A DNA stretch of 64,000 nucleotides from Tetraselmis striata (Eukaryota; Chlorophyta; Chlorodendrophyceae; Chlorodendrales; Chlorodendraceae), in NCBI GenBank assembly GCA_006384855.1, contig VCJN01003322.1:1-64000 (forward strand), written 5' to 3'. Each line of letters starts with the position of its first letter. Within the stretch, counting starts at the first letter, position 1. The position numbers and the translations under genes were made by a program. The notes below the pieces were generated by a model, which worked only from the letters and a program-made list of their open reading frames with translations, searched no databases and had not been told where the DNA came from. This document shows, in pieces, positions 1-12,285 of the stretch.

Positions 1-194
1 CGGACGACTGGCCGGCGGCGGCCGGATGGCCGGTACCCGTACCTGTACAGGTAGTCAGCAGGTAAGCGGCGGTTTACCCAAGGAGGCACGATTTGCCAAA
101 GACTGTCAGCTCGCTTACATTTGAGGCTAAGACGAGAACCACATGCTTGGCCTGGGTGTCTCCTAGCGCAGAAAGATGGCTGAGGGTGGGTGGA

Positions 195-369
195 TGCGCG
201 AGCCGGTTGAGGCGAGCGCAAAGCAGAGAGTGCCGGTGCCCGAGGGTGGATCCCTCAGGTCGTGGTGCTGGCGCGGGCCGGCAGGCCTTAGTCCGTGCGT
301 CGACCGCGGGGTCGTGCGCAGTACAACACTGCTAAGTACTGTAAACCTTTAGATGACTACAACTGAACC
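195..369 (-). repeat. SDR element 1, A2 repeat
   Basis: Direct repeat of about 170 bp matching 1423-1590 with one inserted G and a few substitutions. On the minus strand it lies immediately after B1 (396-371). Confidence 0.85.
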
Positions 370-473
370 ATTTACCCAAGGAGGCACGATTTGCCAGAGA
401 AGCAAGCCAAAGGCTTGCACAGGTAGGGAAGTGTAGCAGCCGGGCGGGGACGAGCTAGCAGCATAACCGCAGC

Positions 474-920
474 CTAGCAGCTCGCTGCCGAGGCCGCGCC
501 TTTGCGCAAGCTGCGCGATGCCCACGTGACATTGGGGGGCGGCTGGGCGCCCGCCGCCAGGCAGGCGTCCCGTAGCCAGTCAGTGGGAGTGGCTAAAAAG
601 GACCAAGCGGCGGAAGGCTCCAGCGGGGAGACGCTCCAAAACTTGGTCGGCAGGCCGGCGCCGGAGAGAGGGCGGCAAGAAGGTGGGGCTCGGCCGCCAT
701 CGGCACCGTCCAGGGCGCTCCAGAGCCCGGGCGCGGGCGCCGTGCGCGGGACGGGCGGCCCGGGTATTGTACACTGCACTGCAGTGACGGCCATACCGCC
801 AAGGATTGGCCGCAGGCCTGAGAGAAGGCATAACACCCAAGATACAGGTACTTGTCGTACGCTGTCAGACCCCGCTGCTCCGCGAGGCCGCGGGCGGCGG
901 TATCGTCGGTCAGAATCCAC
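474..920 (-). pseudogene. Tyrosine recombinase C-terminal fragment of SDR element 1
   Basis: The last third of this minus-strand frame reads like the C-terminal catalytic part of a tyrosine recombinase. It has an FWSVSP...DWL stretch followed by RSLRKGAASAA, the H/R-x-L-R-x-G box with the second catalytic arginine. The same two stretches (FWAVTP...DWL and HSLRKGAAFAA) occur in the recombinase of SDR element 3 near 34.4-34.6 kb. The core-binding domain and the first arginine box are absent. The upstream part of the frame is GC-rich and unsupported. Confidence 0.55.
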
Positions 921-1391
921 AAGCGAGGCTCGTCGCCGTCGCGTGGGGGTGGCTCCAGACCGGAAGGGGGGACTTGGCCGAAGTAGGCGAAGTCGACGTA
1001 CTCGAGCTCGGTGTCGAGTGCGTCCAACTCAGCAGGAAGGGGCTCTTGCGCTCCTTGCTCACCACCCTCGGGCGCACACGCGCCCGCGGGAATGGCTGGC
1101 TGGGTGCCTTTGGGATGGAAGCGGTTGCACGGGAAGGGCTAGTCGAGCGAGTAAGGCGGCCGTAGCCGCCTCGAACTGCTCGGCCAGCCGCGTCGCTAGC
1201 GTTTCCGCGTGGGCCGTCAGGCGTTTTTCCCACTCCGCGACGGATGCCGCTGTGGCGCCGCCCGGGGCGTCGTCGATTAGGGCGTCTTCCCGTACAGGGC
1301 GAGGGGGCATCCTGCTGTCGCGGGGTGGGGAAGGTGTAGCGTCTCGGGAGGCTGAGGCTCGCGTCCGAGTCGGCATAGAGTAAGCTGACAC
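593..1391 (-). pseudogene. Gag-like ORF remains of SDR element 1
   Basis: Two minus-strand frames (1391-1059 and 1027-593) look like halves of one broken protein. The first starts just inside the A1 repeat and holds an Ala/Glu/Leu-rich helical segment (VAEWEKRLTAHAETLATRL). The second is acidic at its start (LDTELEYVDFAYFG) and has a conserved-looking YDKYLYLGCYAF stretch that can be laid against EEEYLWMSCFGAH in the gag-like protein of SDR element 3. I infer a gag-like role from position only. The rest of the second frame, toward 593, overlaps the recombinase frame and is probably not coding. Confidence 0.4.
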
Positions 1392-1422
1392 TCTGCTCGA
1401 CTGCTAGAGTCGAGACTGCTAG

Positions 1423-1590
1423 TGCGCGAGCCGGTTGAGGCGAGCGCAAAGCAGAGAGTGCCGGTGCCCGAGGGTGGATCCCTCAGGTCGTGGTGCTGGT
1501 GCGGGCCGGCAGGCCTTAGTCCGTGCGTCGACCGCGGGGGTCGTGCGCAGTACAACACTGCTAAGTACTGTAAACCTCTAGATGACTGCA
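1423..1590 (-). repeat. SDR element 1, A1 repeat
   Basis: Second copy of the repeat at 195-369, offset about 1228 bp. It marks the 5' end of the element on the minus strand. Confidence 0.85.
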
Positions 1591-1894
1591 TCTGACCATA
1601 TGACCGCCGCGACGGCGGTTCTTTTGGCCTACGCGGAATTATCACGGAATCTATAACGGATATATTTCTGATAAATCTAATAAGCTTTGCGAAACCGTTC
1701 CGAAGGTCGGCGACAGACATACTCACACAGACTCGTAATTGATATGGCAGGATTTGGGAGCGCGAGGTTGGTGCGTTCCACAGCAGACCTCAGCCAAGTG
1801 CTTTTCAAAACCACCCTGGCTGAGAGTGTGACCGCCCTCGCGAGTATTTCTGCAACGCTGGCGTGTCTTATATCTTCCGTGTCGCCGATACGGG

Positions 1895-4800
1895 TTGCAC
1901 GCAACAATGACGAGCCATACCGTCCGTCACGGGCTGGCATCCGCGACAGGCTGCCCGCCTGCTAGCGTACGTGCTCAACGGCGCCTTTCGTCAGCTGCAT
2001 CATCATCGCCAAATTTGCCGTCACTATCAACCCTCTGGTATACCCTAATTTGTCCCAGGGGCTCTGTTGGTCGTGATTTCGGGAGCAGCGGCACACGAAT
2101 TCGTCAAGCGTTGCAGATCAACGCAGCGACGTCATCAGCAGCAGGTACTGCTGCTGCCCTCAGAACAGCAGCTCAGCCACTACCGCTTCCTGTTACAAAC
2201 CTCGCGCTGCGTCGTCTCGCCGTTTCCCTTCTGCTCCTCCTTGCCACGGACGCGGACGCCACCCCGCCGACACCACCACCAGCGTCGGGAAATCCATCAC
2301 CGCAGCAGCAGCAGTGCCGAGCGGACTTGGACGGCGCGATGGACGTCAGCGCTTTCATCAGCCGCATTAACGCGGAGTACGAAGAGGTAGGTAACAGGGG
2401 TGGGGTTTTTTCCAGGCGGGGGCCATGTATCGCGCCGATCGTTTTCAACGGCGATCTAGCGCGCCACGGCATAGGAGCGTCGTTCGACGGCAGGAAGCGC
2501 CCGCGGGAGCTGCGCCTGTTCCTTATCGGCGATTTGTATCAGCGGCCGCGCTATTCATGCTTAGCCCGTCGCGTTTCGGCGCTACCTGCGCTCTGAAAGC
2601 TACTATCCGTGCCCGTGCTTGCTGAGGCAGCCGCGTGGCTCGACGCGGCGCTCCCAAAACGTTCAGTGCTTCGCCAGGCCGCACTTATAAAACACTCTGC
2701 GACGCTATTGCGCAATAATCCTGTCGGTGGCGGCGCGACTACGTGTGTCCGAGTGCTACGGCCACCTGGACAGGGAGGCATGTGTTTGCCAGGCTCCGCG
2801 GTTGTTGAGGCGTCGTCTGCCGTGGCTAGCGCCTGTTGGCCCTGACTTGGCTCTGCCGGCGCCTGGCAGAAACACCTGGCGTATGAGAAGAACTTTTGGT
2901 CGACAAAGATGGGGCTCAAGGGGGCCAGCTCAGAAGCGCTGACGAGTACCAAGTCAGCGTACGACGCGTTCCTGGCGGACGCCGAGAACCTCAAGGCCGT
3001 GAAGGAGCACTTGAAGGCGGAGGGGTGCGGGCATGCTGGGAGCCCATCCCTTACTTGACACGGAGAAGGGATAACAGGGAGGAGAGGCGGCCCGGGGGGG
3101 GGGGGGGGGGGGGGGGGGGGGTTCAGCGACCGGCATGTCTTTGTGGTGCTGGGCCGATAGCTTCGTTTTCCGGTAGCTCAGCACTTGACGGGCACTGCGC
3201 CCCGGCCAGCCTGACCCCGCAGCAGGAGAAGGTGCTGAAGATAATGGAGAAGACGTTCGCCAGCTACATGATTGAGGACCCAAAGGCATCCGCCCTCAAG
3301 GACAAGCTCAACTCCATCGAGGTGCGTGTTCACCCCGTTTGCAGAAATCGCCTGCTCATCTGCTGCCATCTCCGGGGCTCACGCGCCGCCGGGTTGGTTT
3401 CACGGCGCTCAGGCGGAGCTGGCCCAGGCGCGCAACACCATGAACCTCGGCTACACTGACCCGGCCACCAAAGAGTTTGTCAAGGCCTCGTCGGTGCAGC
3501 TCAGGAACACGATGCGGACGGCAGACGTGGAGGAGCAGAGGCGCGCTTGCTATGAGGTGGACAGCGAGCCCCCTAGCTTAGCCCAGGACACTGCGAACAC
3601 ACTTCGCCCCCCCCCCCCCCCCCCCCCCCCCTCCCCCCACACCGCAGCACCGCACATGTGAAGCGCATGGCGTGCTCGGTCTATCATCGCCTGAGCGGGC
3701 GTGCTTGGCTCGCAGGGGATGCGCGGCATTGGCCCCTTTGTGGCGGAGCGCTTTGTTGAGATCGTGAAGATCCGCAACCAGGTGGCTCGCGCCCTGGGGT
3801 ACGAGGACTACTACGACTACAAGGTCACCACCACGGAGGGCTTTGGCAAGGGGCGCCTGTTTGAGATCCTGGGCGGCCTGGAGGAGCAGACACGCCCGCT
3901 CATGGAGGCGGCGCGGAAGGAGCTCGCCACGCAGAAGGGCGAGGCGGCGCTGTGCCCTTGGAACATGGGGTACTTCCTCACCGGCGACATCGAGAAGGAG
4001 ATGGTGGGGCGGGCCCTCGCCTGCCTGCGCCTCTCTGCCGGCTAACCCACCAAACCGACGCAAAGCCGCTTCAACGGCGATGCGGGGCGTTAACGCGGGA
4101 TGCACCTGCCCCCATTTTGCAGGACCCCTACTTCCCATTTGAGGATGCGGTGGATGTCTGGGCGCGGAGCTTTGCCGCCCTGGGCATCAACTACATGTAG
4201 GCGCCACCCGCGCCACCTGCCACTTGGCCTGAATGCAGATGCGGTATCGACTGCTTGGGGTGTTTCCCTACACCACGGCAAGCCCTAATGACGCTTTCCC
4301 CCCACCTCCAGGGGCGGCACGATGCAGATGGACCTGTGCGACCGTGATGGGAAGTACTCCAATGGTGAGCAGCGACCCCTTTCTCCCCCAGCGGCATCGC
4401 TCATCCGAGCCCCCTGGGGCACATTGAATGAATGGGGCGTCGCTCAGCTGACCCCGTGCCGCCCGCCCGCCACGCCCCAGGCTTCTGCCACTGGCCGCAG
4501 CCCGCATGGAGAAAGTCCGACGGCTCGTGGGTGCCATCCACCGCCCAGTTGACCTCCCTGGCCACGCCCAACCAGATCGGGTCCGGCAAGACCGCGCTGG
4601 TCACACTCATGCACGAAGGTGCGCGCCCCAGCTTATCCCCGGCAACTGCACAGTGCAGTGCACAAACCCGTGCCCCTTGCGTATCTTTCACCGCATGTAT
4701 GAGGCGGTGTTACATACACGGGTGCCGACGCGGTAATAGGAACAGTGCGAATAAGAACCCGCCTAAGGTTAAATCCAGACGAAACTATAGCGGAATTAAA

Positions 4801-6450
4801 GTCGAATTTAGCTTGTATTGCATGCATGCCCAGTTTGAGCGTTATAATAAGGTTTCTTACAGGTACATTGGCACCCGTACTTATGGACACCTATCTTTTT
4901 CTTAGACTTGTTGACCCCCCCCCCCCCCCCCCCCCCGCTCCGCCCTCCTTCCCCTTCCTAATTAACGCCGACCGAGTTCATTTTTTGCATCTTGCTCCTG
5001 CTCCAGTTACATCTGCAGTGAAGCCTGCCTCTCAATGTACCTTTGAGCCCCCCCTCCCAACCGTGCCTCCAGCTGAGCCCCCTTGTCAACACAACACTTG
5101 GTCGCAGGCGGACACGCCGCTCACTTTGCCAACATCGATCAAGCCAGCCCCTTCTTCTCCCAGGAGCGTGCCCCGACCAGCGTGGCGTACGCAGAGGTGG
5201 GCGATGCTGCTGCACCAGCCCCCCGGCCCGCCCTGAAACTGCTTCTGGGGCATCCATTGCCTCCATGACGCCATTGCTGTTTCGCACCAAGTGGGGGAGG
5301 GGGGGGGGGGGGGGGGCAGCTCTATTGTGCCACCTCTACAGAGTTGCTTTTGAAGTCGATTCATCCGCTGCGGGTGGCAGCGCCGCTGATCGCTCTCCGC
5401 TTCGGCGCCCGACATTTGCAGAACCAAAGCATGTTCCTGGACTCCCTGGTGGGTGACGCGGACTGGCTGGCCAAGTACGCGAAAGAACCGGGAGGGGACA
5501 TCCCTCCCGTGGGATCTCATTGAGAAGAAGCTCAAAGCGACGCACCCGTACGCGGTGTTTCGCCCTGCGCGGCATGATCACCATCCCTTTCTTCGAGAAG
5601 GCGCTGTATGAGCTGCGCGAGGATGAGGTGACGGCAGAGAACATCCTGGCGCTCGCAGACCGCATTGACACAGAGATCAACGGCGGCCCCATCGCGCGCC
5701 CCATCATGAGCGTGCCGCACATCCTGGCGGACGAGTCCTCTGCGTACTACCACGGCTACGTCCTGGCCGAGATGAGCGTCCACCAGACCCGGAAGCACTT
5801 TCTCACTAAGGTGTCGCCGCTCATGCGGGCCTCCTCAGCATCCAGGGGCTATCGTCAACCCCTGCATGATGTGCCATTCGGTGCTGTGGCGTCCCCTTCG
5901 CACCCTACCGCTTGTTGGTGTGGCTGAGCGTTGCCTGCCGCTCTGCTTGCAGTACGGCTACCTGACGGACAACCCGCAGATCGGGAAGGAGCTCACGGAG
6001 GCCTACTGGCGGCCGGGGAACGGGGAGTGCTTCCTCGACCTGGTCCAGAACCTCACGGGGGAGCCTCTGACCGCGGACGCCTGGGTGCAGGAGCTTCAGC
6101 AGCCCATCGACGCGCTGGTGCGCACAGCCCTACTCCCGCACCACCGTCGGAGATCATCGTCTGCTGTTGGGTACCCACTTCCATGTGAACTAATCGCGTC
6201 ATGTCTAAGTGATGCGTTGCCCCCCCGCTCCCTTGAATTTCCTGTGTTTAAGCTCAAGGAGGAGAAGGAGAAGTACGATGGCGCCCTCGAGAAGGGTCCG
6301 GCCATCGCTGCCGGCTCAGAGGTCGACATGGGCATGGTCGTGCGCATGGTGCACGGAGACGAGGTGATCAGCGACTCGTCCACCGAGGCATCCTTTGCTG
6401 CCGCATCCAGCAAGTTCAAGAGGTGGGTGAGGAGCACCTATTACGCTTGA
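1895..6450 (+). CDS. M3-family zinc metallopeptidase (oligopeptidase)
   Basis: Exons: 1895-2386, 2870-3024, 3210-3321, 3413-3556, 3716-4003, 4123-4196, 4312-4364, 4481-4618, 5108-5196, 5422-5810, 5953-6117, 6253-6450. All borders are GT-AG and phases close, giving about 764 aa. The zinc motif HEGGHAAHF (HExxH) is split across the 489-bp intron at 4619-5107. Family-like stretches include FWSTKMGLKG near the start, ALGYEDYYDYKV, and YWRPGN near the end. M3 enzymes cleave short peptides, with two His and a downstream Glu binding zinc. A hydrophobic stretch (RRLAVSLLLLLATDADA) before the conserved start looks like a signal peptide, but no Met lies just before it. The start at 1895 is therefore uncertain: an upstream exon, or ATG 2341, is possible. 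Exon 10 is one base too long at two places (about 5487-5490 and 5559-5562). Four introns carry G or C runs of 18-28 bases. Confidence 0.85.
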
Positions 6451-8815
6451 AGCGGCGAGCCGCACCCCGCTCTGGCTTTGTGTGCAGTGGCATCTGGCGC
6501 CAGCTACTGAAGACAGTAATGCTCCGCCGATGCTGCCCATGGTCAGCCAACGCTTTCCTGTGCAGCGGCGCAATGGCTGTCTCATGGTGGCCGCCCAGCC
6601 CCTCTGCTGCGTCAAAACGCACGTCGCTTGTAAGCGTGCTTTTCTATCCCTTAGCGCTGCGCCCCACCTGGTGACTCTAGATTACCTACCCGACCCACGC
6701 TGCATCTATTTTGATTGCGCCGCATCGATCCTCACGCTGATTTTGGCACTACCCACGTAGCATTCAGTGGGGCCGATAATGCCACACAGAGACGGGTGGC
6801 AAGGAATACCGGGTCTGGGCAGTGCGCAACGCGGCAGGCTGCGAGACTGGGGAGTGGGGAAACAGCACTGGAGCAGCTGGTGAAGTGGTATGGCCGGGGT
6901 TGCGGCTGGGCCGGCATATGCCCAGGGCGCCACAGGCGGCGAATGGGAACAGTGAAACAGAGTGGAAGGATCGATTGGTCCTCACAGGGGGCACGGACGA
7001 TGCAACGAGCAGATTGAAGCTGCTCGCCGGCTGCTGTTGTCACAAGTATCGTCACTGGTGCCATTCCTGTCTCAGGGGGAAAACAACAAATGGCAATCAT
7101 AACCCGCCGCACGCCGTTCCGTGTATACTGTGGTAGTCCGTCGCCCCACACAGGTACTCGGGTTATATACTGGCTTATTATTTCCCGGCGGCGGTAGTAG
7201 CAGCAGCTGGAGCCAAAAGAGGCCAGCAGGATGGTCGTTGCGATGGGCGCAGGCTACCGCCCGCGGCACTGCTGTCGTATTTTTTACATTATTTGCGCCG
7301 AGGCCCTATTGACCGACTTTTGGTTTATTCGGAGCTATTGCCACAGGTGCTGCATCAAGGCGTCTTATATAGCGGCGCTACTGTCAACAGCACATTTTTC
7401 AACAGAAGTGGGCGATGACTGTTATAAGTTGTCATTATTGTAATTGTTATCTATCTTGCTACCGCTTCATTTATTGTTGATTTGGAGCTAGCGTGGGTAG
7501 CGTTACAGGTGACATGGCATATATTCGCTTTTAATGGTGTGTGTATATCCGCTGCCATGCTTACATGCGCATATAATTAAACAACATAGACAGCACTGCA
7601 CGGCCATACCAATCTGAGTGTGCCCGTTTTTCCTGCATAATCAGCAAGTGCACCATTATTGGCAGTCATGCATACCGCGCAGTATGTAGTTACTGTAATC
7701 ACTGCTGCTGGCATTTACCAGGTGCTGCTGGTCTCTGCGTACTGAAATGTTTTTTCTTCTATACTTCCATTTATGTATTTCTATAGCAGGTATCGGGGGT
7801 TTGAGCTCCACGAACCAGTCGCTAACTGACCAGCCGACGACCAGATAGCAGCTGGCAATAGTGGATGATTTCTTTGCAGCATCTCTACGACTACAGCCAT
7901 CCGTTTAAGCGATAAAGCAAAACACGAGGGCAGTCAGCGAGACTCGCCTGAGCAGCTGTGCGGCCTTGCGGCTGATGATTCTGCTCGACGGCAGCAGACT
8001 TTACAGCGGCAATATTTCCGCGCCCGTTGCTCTGCCTGCGGATATGTGGACGTCATTACTAGTCTCACAGCTGTATATTTCCCATGAGTGTTGTCATATG
8101 AATGAAATTATGTGAGCTCTGACTGGTGCAAGGCGTGGACCGTGCTGCTGTTTGTGATTTCTTACTTCTGTAATACTTACTGTGTTATATATGCTGGAGC
8201 TTTTATCGTACACTAATATGTACTATGGCGACCGGAAGTTTACTTATATGTATAATGTCATGTTGTTGTGGAAGACGTCGATACATTTATTATTTTCATG
8301 ATGCGTGTGGTAGTGGGTAGGTGTCTTCAACATGGCTTACAGCTATCCTACTGCACACAGATATCCACCAACAATATAATTCCTGCAACATATATCCGTG
8401 ATGGAAACAATAGTTTTCTGTCACCTGCCATAGCGGCCTGGCCCAGGCGCCAGGTCAGTTTCAACCCTGCGCCGCTGCTGCTACAACTCTGTCCATGCGC
8501 CTGTGTTGTTCCTACTCTCATGATGGCTATTCACTGCTGCTGGTACCAGTACATAGCAATGAATATAAATCGATGGAAATCGGCACAATTGGTACGTATT
8601 TACATATTTGCATACATGCATATAAATTGGTATACATACATACATACATACATATATGTAATGCGCACAGTAGCAATTCCATACCCCCCTCTCCCCGCAC
8701 ACTCCTTGCTCCTCAAATAAACTTGCACATGCATTCCGCATGCAGGCACACCCGCTCGCACATTTAGTTCATATTTAAAACCCGACAAACAGCTCCGCGC
8801 CAAAGTCTCATCAGT
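6451..8815. other. Gene-free interval
   Basis: No frame here shows a recognisable domain or a convincing exon chain. From about 7300 the DNA becomes AT-richer, with short TA/CATA repeats (near 8600-8660) typical of intergenic sequence. An alternative last exon of the peptidase could begin after the AG at 6486, but the stop at 6450 is simpler. Confidence 0.5.
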
Positions 8816-10061
8816 CTACCGGCGGTAATGGTAATGTCCTCGTGCCAGTCGGAGGAAAGAGGAGGGTTTGGCGCTGCCACCCTCCTCCGCCCAGCCAGCG
8901 GCTGCCAGCATGTCATCCAGAAACTGTCCGTCACGAAGAATACTGGTGTGCTCCTTGCCAGGGTACTCCCGGGCCGTGTACGCGCCCGCCCAGGCGTCCT
9001 CCACCGCGGACAGGGAGCGCCAGCTGAGCGTGCCGTCGCCATCGGCGTTTTCCGCCACCTTCGGCTGCTTTTTGAAGTCCGCGCTCGACCAGGTGTGCTG
9101 CACGGGGGTGTCCAGCCCGGTGCCGTAGAAGTGCGTAAAGGGAACGCCCGGTGGTGCCAGGGCGCCTGCGGTCAGGGCGCGCACGCGCTCGTACTGGCCG
9201 CGCCCCTCCGGGAAGCCGATGTCCGCGAAAAAGGCGCCCAGCTGCGCGGCGGTGTAGTTTCGCGCCGGCGTGGTTGCCAGAACCGCGTCGCCGAACACCT
9301 CGGGCACAGGCAGCAGCCAGAAGTTTGCCTCGCTGGATCGCTGCTCGCCGCGGATGGCGGCCGGCGAGACGGCCGATACGCCCAGGTTGTCCCCGTTTGC
9401 GTACAGCCGCAGCAGGCGCGCGCTGCCGCCGAAGGCGCAGCTGACCCCCAGCCACTGCGCCACGTGGGCCGCCTTCCACGCGGGCGGCATCGCCGCCAGG
9501 AAGCGGCTGGTCACGAGGCAGCCCATGGAGTGGCTGAGCAGCGCCGCGGGTGTGCCGCCGTTTGCCGACACGGTATCCTCCACCAGCGCCCGCAGCGCCG
9601 CGTGGTACTCGGCGCCCGGGATGCGGCGGAAGTCGTACGGCGCCGCGCGAACGGACTCGCCGCGCACCGCGCCCGCGCCTACCAGCGCCTCCACCACCTC
9701 GCCGAACATGACGCTGTCGCCGGTACGCACCACAGGGTCCAAATACTCCACGCTGCTGGTGTCGCCCCAGCCCACAACACGCACCTCAACACCGGGCGCG
9801 TCGCTGTAGGACGAGGAGTTCGTCGTGCCGGGCGCCCCCGGGTTGTACACTTGCCGCATGTTGTCGGCCCAACAGTCCACCTGCCCCGGCAGCAGCTGCT
9901 TCACGTCCAGCCATAGCCGGAACCAGCCCGAATCCTTGGAGCACCTGGGCCGCAGCACACAGGGATTCGATCAGGCAACGACAAAGGGATTCAGGCACGG
10001 CAATGTCGCGGCTTTGCGCAACGACATCTCATCCGCGGGCTCGCTAGCCAGAATCCTTGAG

Positions 10062-10098
<37 letters not shown>

Positions 10099-10187
10099 TC
10101 AGCAGTGCTTGCGTTTAGAGGCGAGGCCCACTGGAGTATGGCCCGGGCGCAGCGGTTGGCGACCATAGAGACACAGAACACGACCCC

Positions 10188-10220
<33 letters not shown>

Positions 10221-10586
10221 CTGCGATCCCTGGGCTCAGCTAGACAGAATTCAGACGGGAACAAGTAGGAAGTCATATATCTGAACGTGTAAAAAGATGC
10301 GGTGTAATTACGACCGGATGACACAGCGAGCGGGAAACCGCGCCGCGCCTCACCACCAATGCTTGACCTTGGGCTTGCCCAGCAGGCGAGCCTCGAGCTG
10401 ACAGCCGCCGTCGCCAGGGATGATGATCACCGGGCTTGGAGCAGCCGCCCACGCCGCCGCGCTGGTAGCTAGCAGCAGCGCGATCAGCAAACGCGCCGCC
10501 GGCACTTGACGTATCAGTGCGGCTGCTGGCGGCGCCATCACGCCGCGCGAACGGGAGATACTGCGCCGCTTCCGAGTGCTGCCCAC
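8816..10586 (-). CDS. LCAT-family acyltransferase / phospholipase (lecithin:cholesterol acyltransferase-like)
   Basis: Two exons, 10586-10354 and 9944-8816, give 453 aa, close to the usual family size. An N-terminal hydrophobic segment (LLIALLLATSAAAWA) predicts secretion or lumenal location; ATG 10538 would give a cleaner signal peptide than ATG 10586. Family marks appear in order: PVIIIPGDGGCQLEA (oxyanion loop), WFRLWLDV, VDCWADNM, SSVEYLDP, the serine nucleophile in SHSMGC, the acid in ADGDGTLSW, and the histidine in GKEHTSIL. LCAT/PSAT/PLA2G15 proteins move or release an acyl chain from phospholipid; which acceptor is used here cannot be told. The single 409-bp intron holds a 31-base G run (10065-10095) and a 30-base C run (10189-10218) about 90 bp apart, which could pair. 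Confidence 0.9.
10065..10095 (+). repeat. Poly-G tract (31) in the LCAT-like intron
   Basis: Uninterrupted G run on the plus strand. A 30-base C run follows at 10189-10218 in the same intron, so the two could form a long G:C hairpin. Confidence 0.95.
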
Positions 10587-11997
10587 CGCCGGTTGTGAGT
10601 GGGAGGGAGAGCGACGCCCAGCGCGACGCCGAGGGCACTGGACGACAAGGTCAGGAGACTGCCACTTTTCGCTTGCGGGAGATTCAGGTTTGCAGCTGAG
10701 ATGACAGCAGTGTTGGCGGCAGCAAATGACGCGAAGGTAAGGAGTGGTAAGTAGCAGCCGAAGATACGAGCGCGCGGAAATGAGCGCGGTTCACCCGATG
10801 CCTGCATCACCGTAGTTATGAACTTTTTGGTTACAGGGAGAGCGTCCGGAGAATGCACCGTAGTTCGTGGGCCTCGCGAGCTGCCCCGCCCCCCACCGCG
10901 CCTGCTGTGCGTTAACCGCCTTTTTTTCCCCGCCCCCGGGACAGGACTGGCAGTGAAACCCTTGCAGCGTCTCTACGACCGCCGTTTAGCAGGCAGCAAT
11001 CCAGCTACGGGAAGCCCAAGGTAGACGACGCTCCGTTATAGTCATCAAGCAAATAATTGCCGAAGCATTCCGCAAGACTAATTAGAGGGCAGTGATTGAA
11101 TTTCCAACACTGTTGGATCGCCGTCTAAAACACTGCCATCAAAATACCCGGCACTGACCACAAAAGGTCCGCCCTACCCGTTTGGGCGTCGGCCCATTCG
11201 AGTAATGCGAGTTGGGGCAAGCCCCAACCCGCGGAGCAAAGCATTTCAGGAGTGCGATACATGTGCAACAAAGAAGGCAAGGAGGGAGGGAGGGCCCGAC
11301 TCCATATAGATTGCTGGGAAAATATCCCATTCCCAGTAAAATCCAGGGCGCCGTGAAGGGAGGGGGGGGATCCCGCCAAAAGTAAAGGCAGTTAGCGACT
11401 TGGTCCTCAGGTGTTGACACTATAACCTGACTACTAATAAAATCCCTGAACTCGCGAGCTGCTCCGCCCCCCACCGCGCCTGCTGTGCTGTTTTTTTTTC
11501 CCGTCTCCGGGACAGACTGGCACCAGCGAAAGACTGTTTCAAAGGTAGGTAGGTAGGCAGGGAAGATTAGCCGAAAGTACGCAGGCTTATTTACACTCAA
11601 GGGCGGGGTTCTTGCGGCAAAGAGCCACATAAGAGGCAGTGCGGGCCACAGCAGGCAAGTTGTGCGGGCAAGAGGCCAGCACAAAACTAAGAGAGTGGTC
11701 CAGTCAAGCGGACGATGATGGTTTTATTAGATTGATGGGTACGGGGGTGACCGCTGTTTTCGCCGCAGGCGGCACGCAAAGTGCTGTACATCGGCTTCTT
11801 TGGGCTGAAGCACCAGGACTGCCCGGGGTCGATCAATACTAATTGGCGTGGCACCAAGATCGCGGGCACTTGGTGTCGACACCCGCATACCCTAGGTGCA
11901 GGGAGGGGAAAAAGGAAACCCCAAGAACATAGCTCTAAACATTACAAAGGGAGGGAGGCAGGTGAGGGAAGATTAGCCACCTCGCTCTTCAGGACCT

Positions 11998-12028
<31 letters not shown>

Positions 12029-12285
12029 CGGGGGGACTCGGCCGGCGTCTGCGCGCCTGCGCGCCACTGTGTCACCTGATGGAATACGAGTAAAGAACGG
12101 ATGGCGGATTGTACACCGTAAAACACTTCATGACATGTGCCAGCATGTCATGAACACTGTTGAAATAAACAGTTACACGTTTGCGCGCACCGCTATCACC
12201 TTTACGAACTGTTCAAACAAGCCAATTACCCAGAAGCTCCATGGAACCGGAAGCTTTTCTTTCAAAACAATCCCACATGGAACCG
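10587..12285. other. Intergenic interval with a duplicated 70-78 bp segment and a poly-G tract
   Basis: I see no supported gene. A segment at 10875-10952 (starting cgcgagctgccccgcc, ending in a CCGGGACAG motif) recurs at 11453-11522 in the same orientation with small indels. An uninterrupted 31-base G run lies at 11998-12028. The minus-strand frame 11684-11139 has no recognisable domain. Confidence 0.5.

Larger units (their letters stand above)
73..1590 (-). mobile_element. Split-direct-repeat tyrosine recombinase element, deleted copy (SDR element 1)
   Basis: Read on the minus strand the order is A1 (1590-1423), a body with coding remains (1422-397), B1 (396-371), A2 (369-195), about 96 bases, then B2 (98-73). 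The two A copies are about 170 bp and nearly identical; the two B copies are 26 bp and identical. This A1-body-B1-A2-B2 layout is known from Ngaro/PAT-type tyrosine-recombinase retroelements. The body keeps a gag-like start and the C-terminal end of a tyrosine recombinase, with the middle missing, so this is a non-autonomous deletion derivative. On the minus strand B begins TGGCAAA, as do the B repeats of the two SDR elements near 28.8-35.1 kb. Confidence 0.75.

Noticed and set aside
502..1383. 293-aa plus-strand frame over SDR element 1
   Set aside because: It is antisense to the gag-like and recombinase remains; GC-rich DNA keeps the opposite strand open.
8828..9916. 362-aa plus-strand frame opposite the LCAT-like gene
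   Set aside because: Antisense shadow of a well-supported coding exon with all catalytic motifs on the minus strand.
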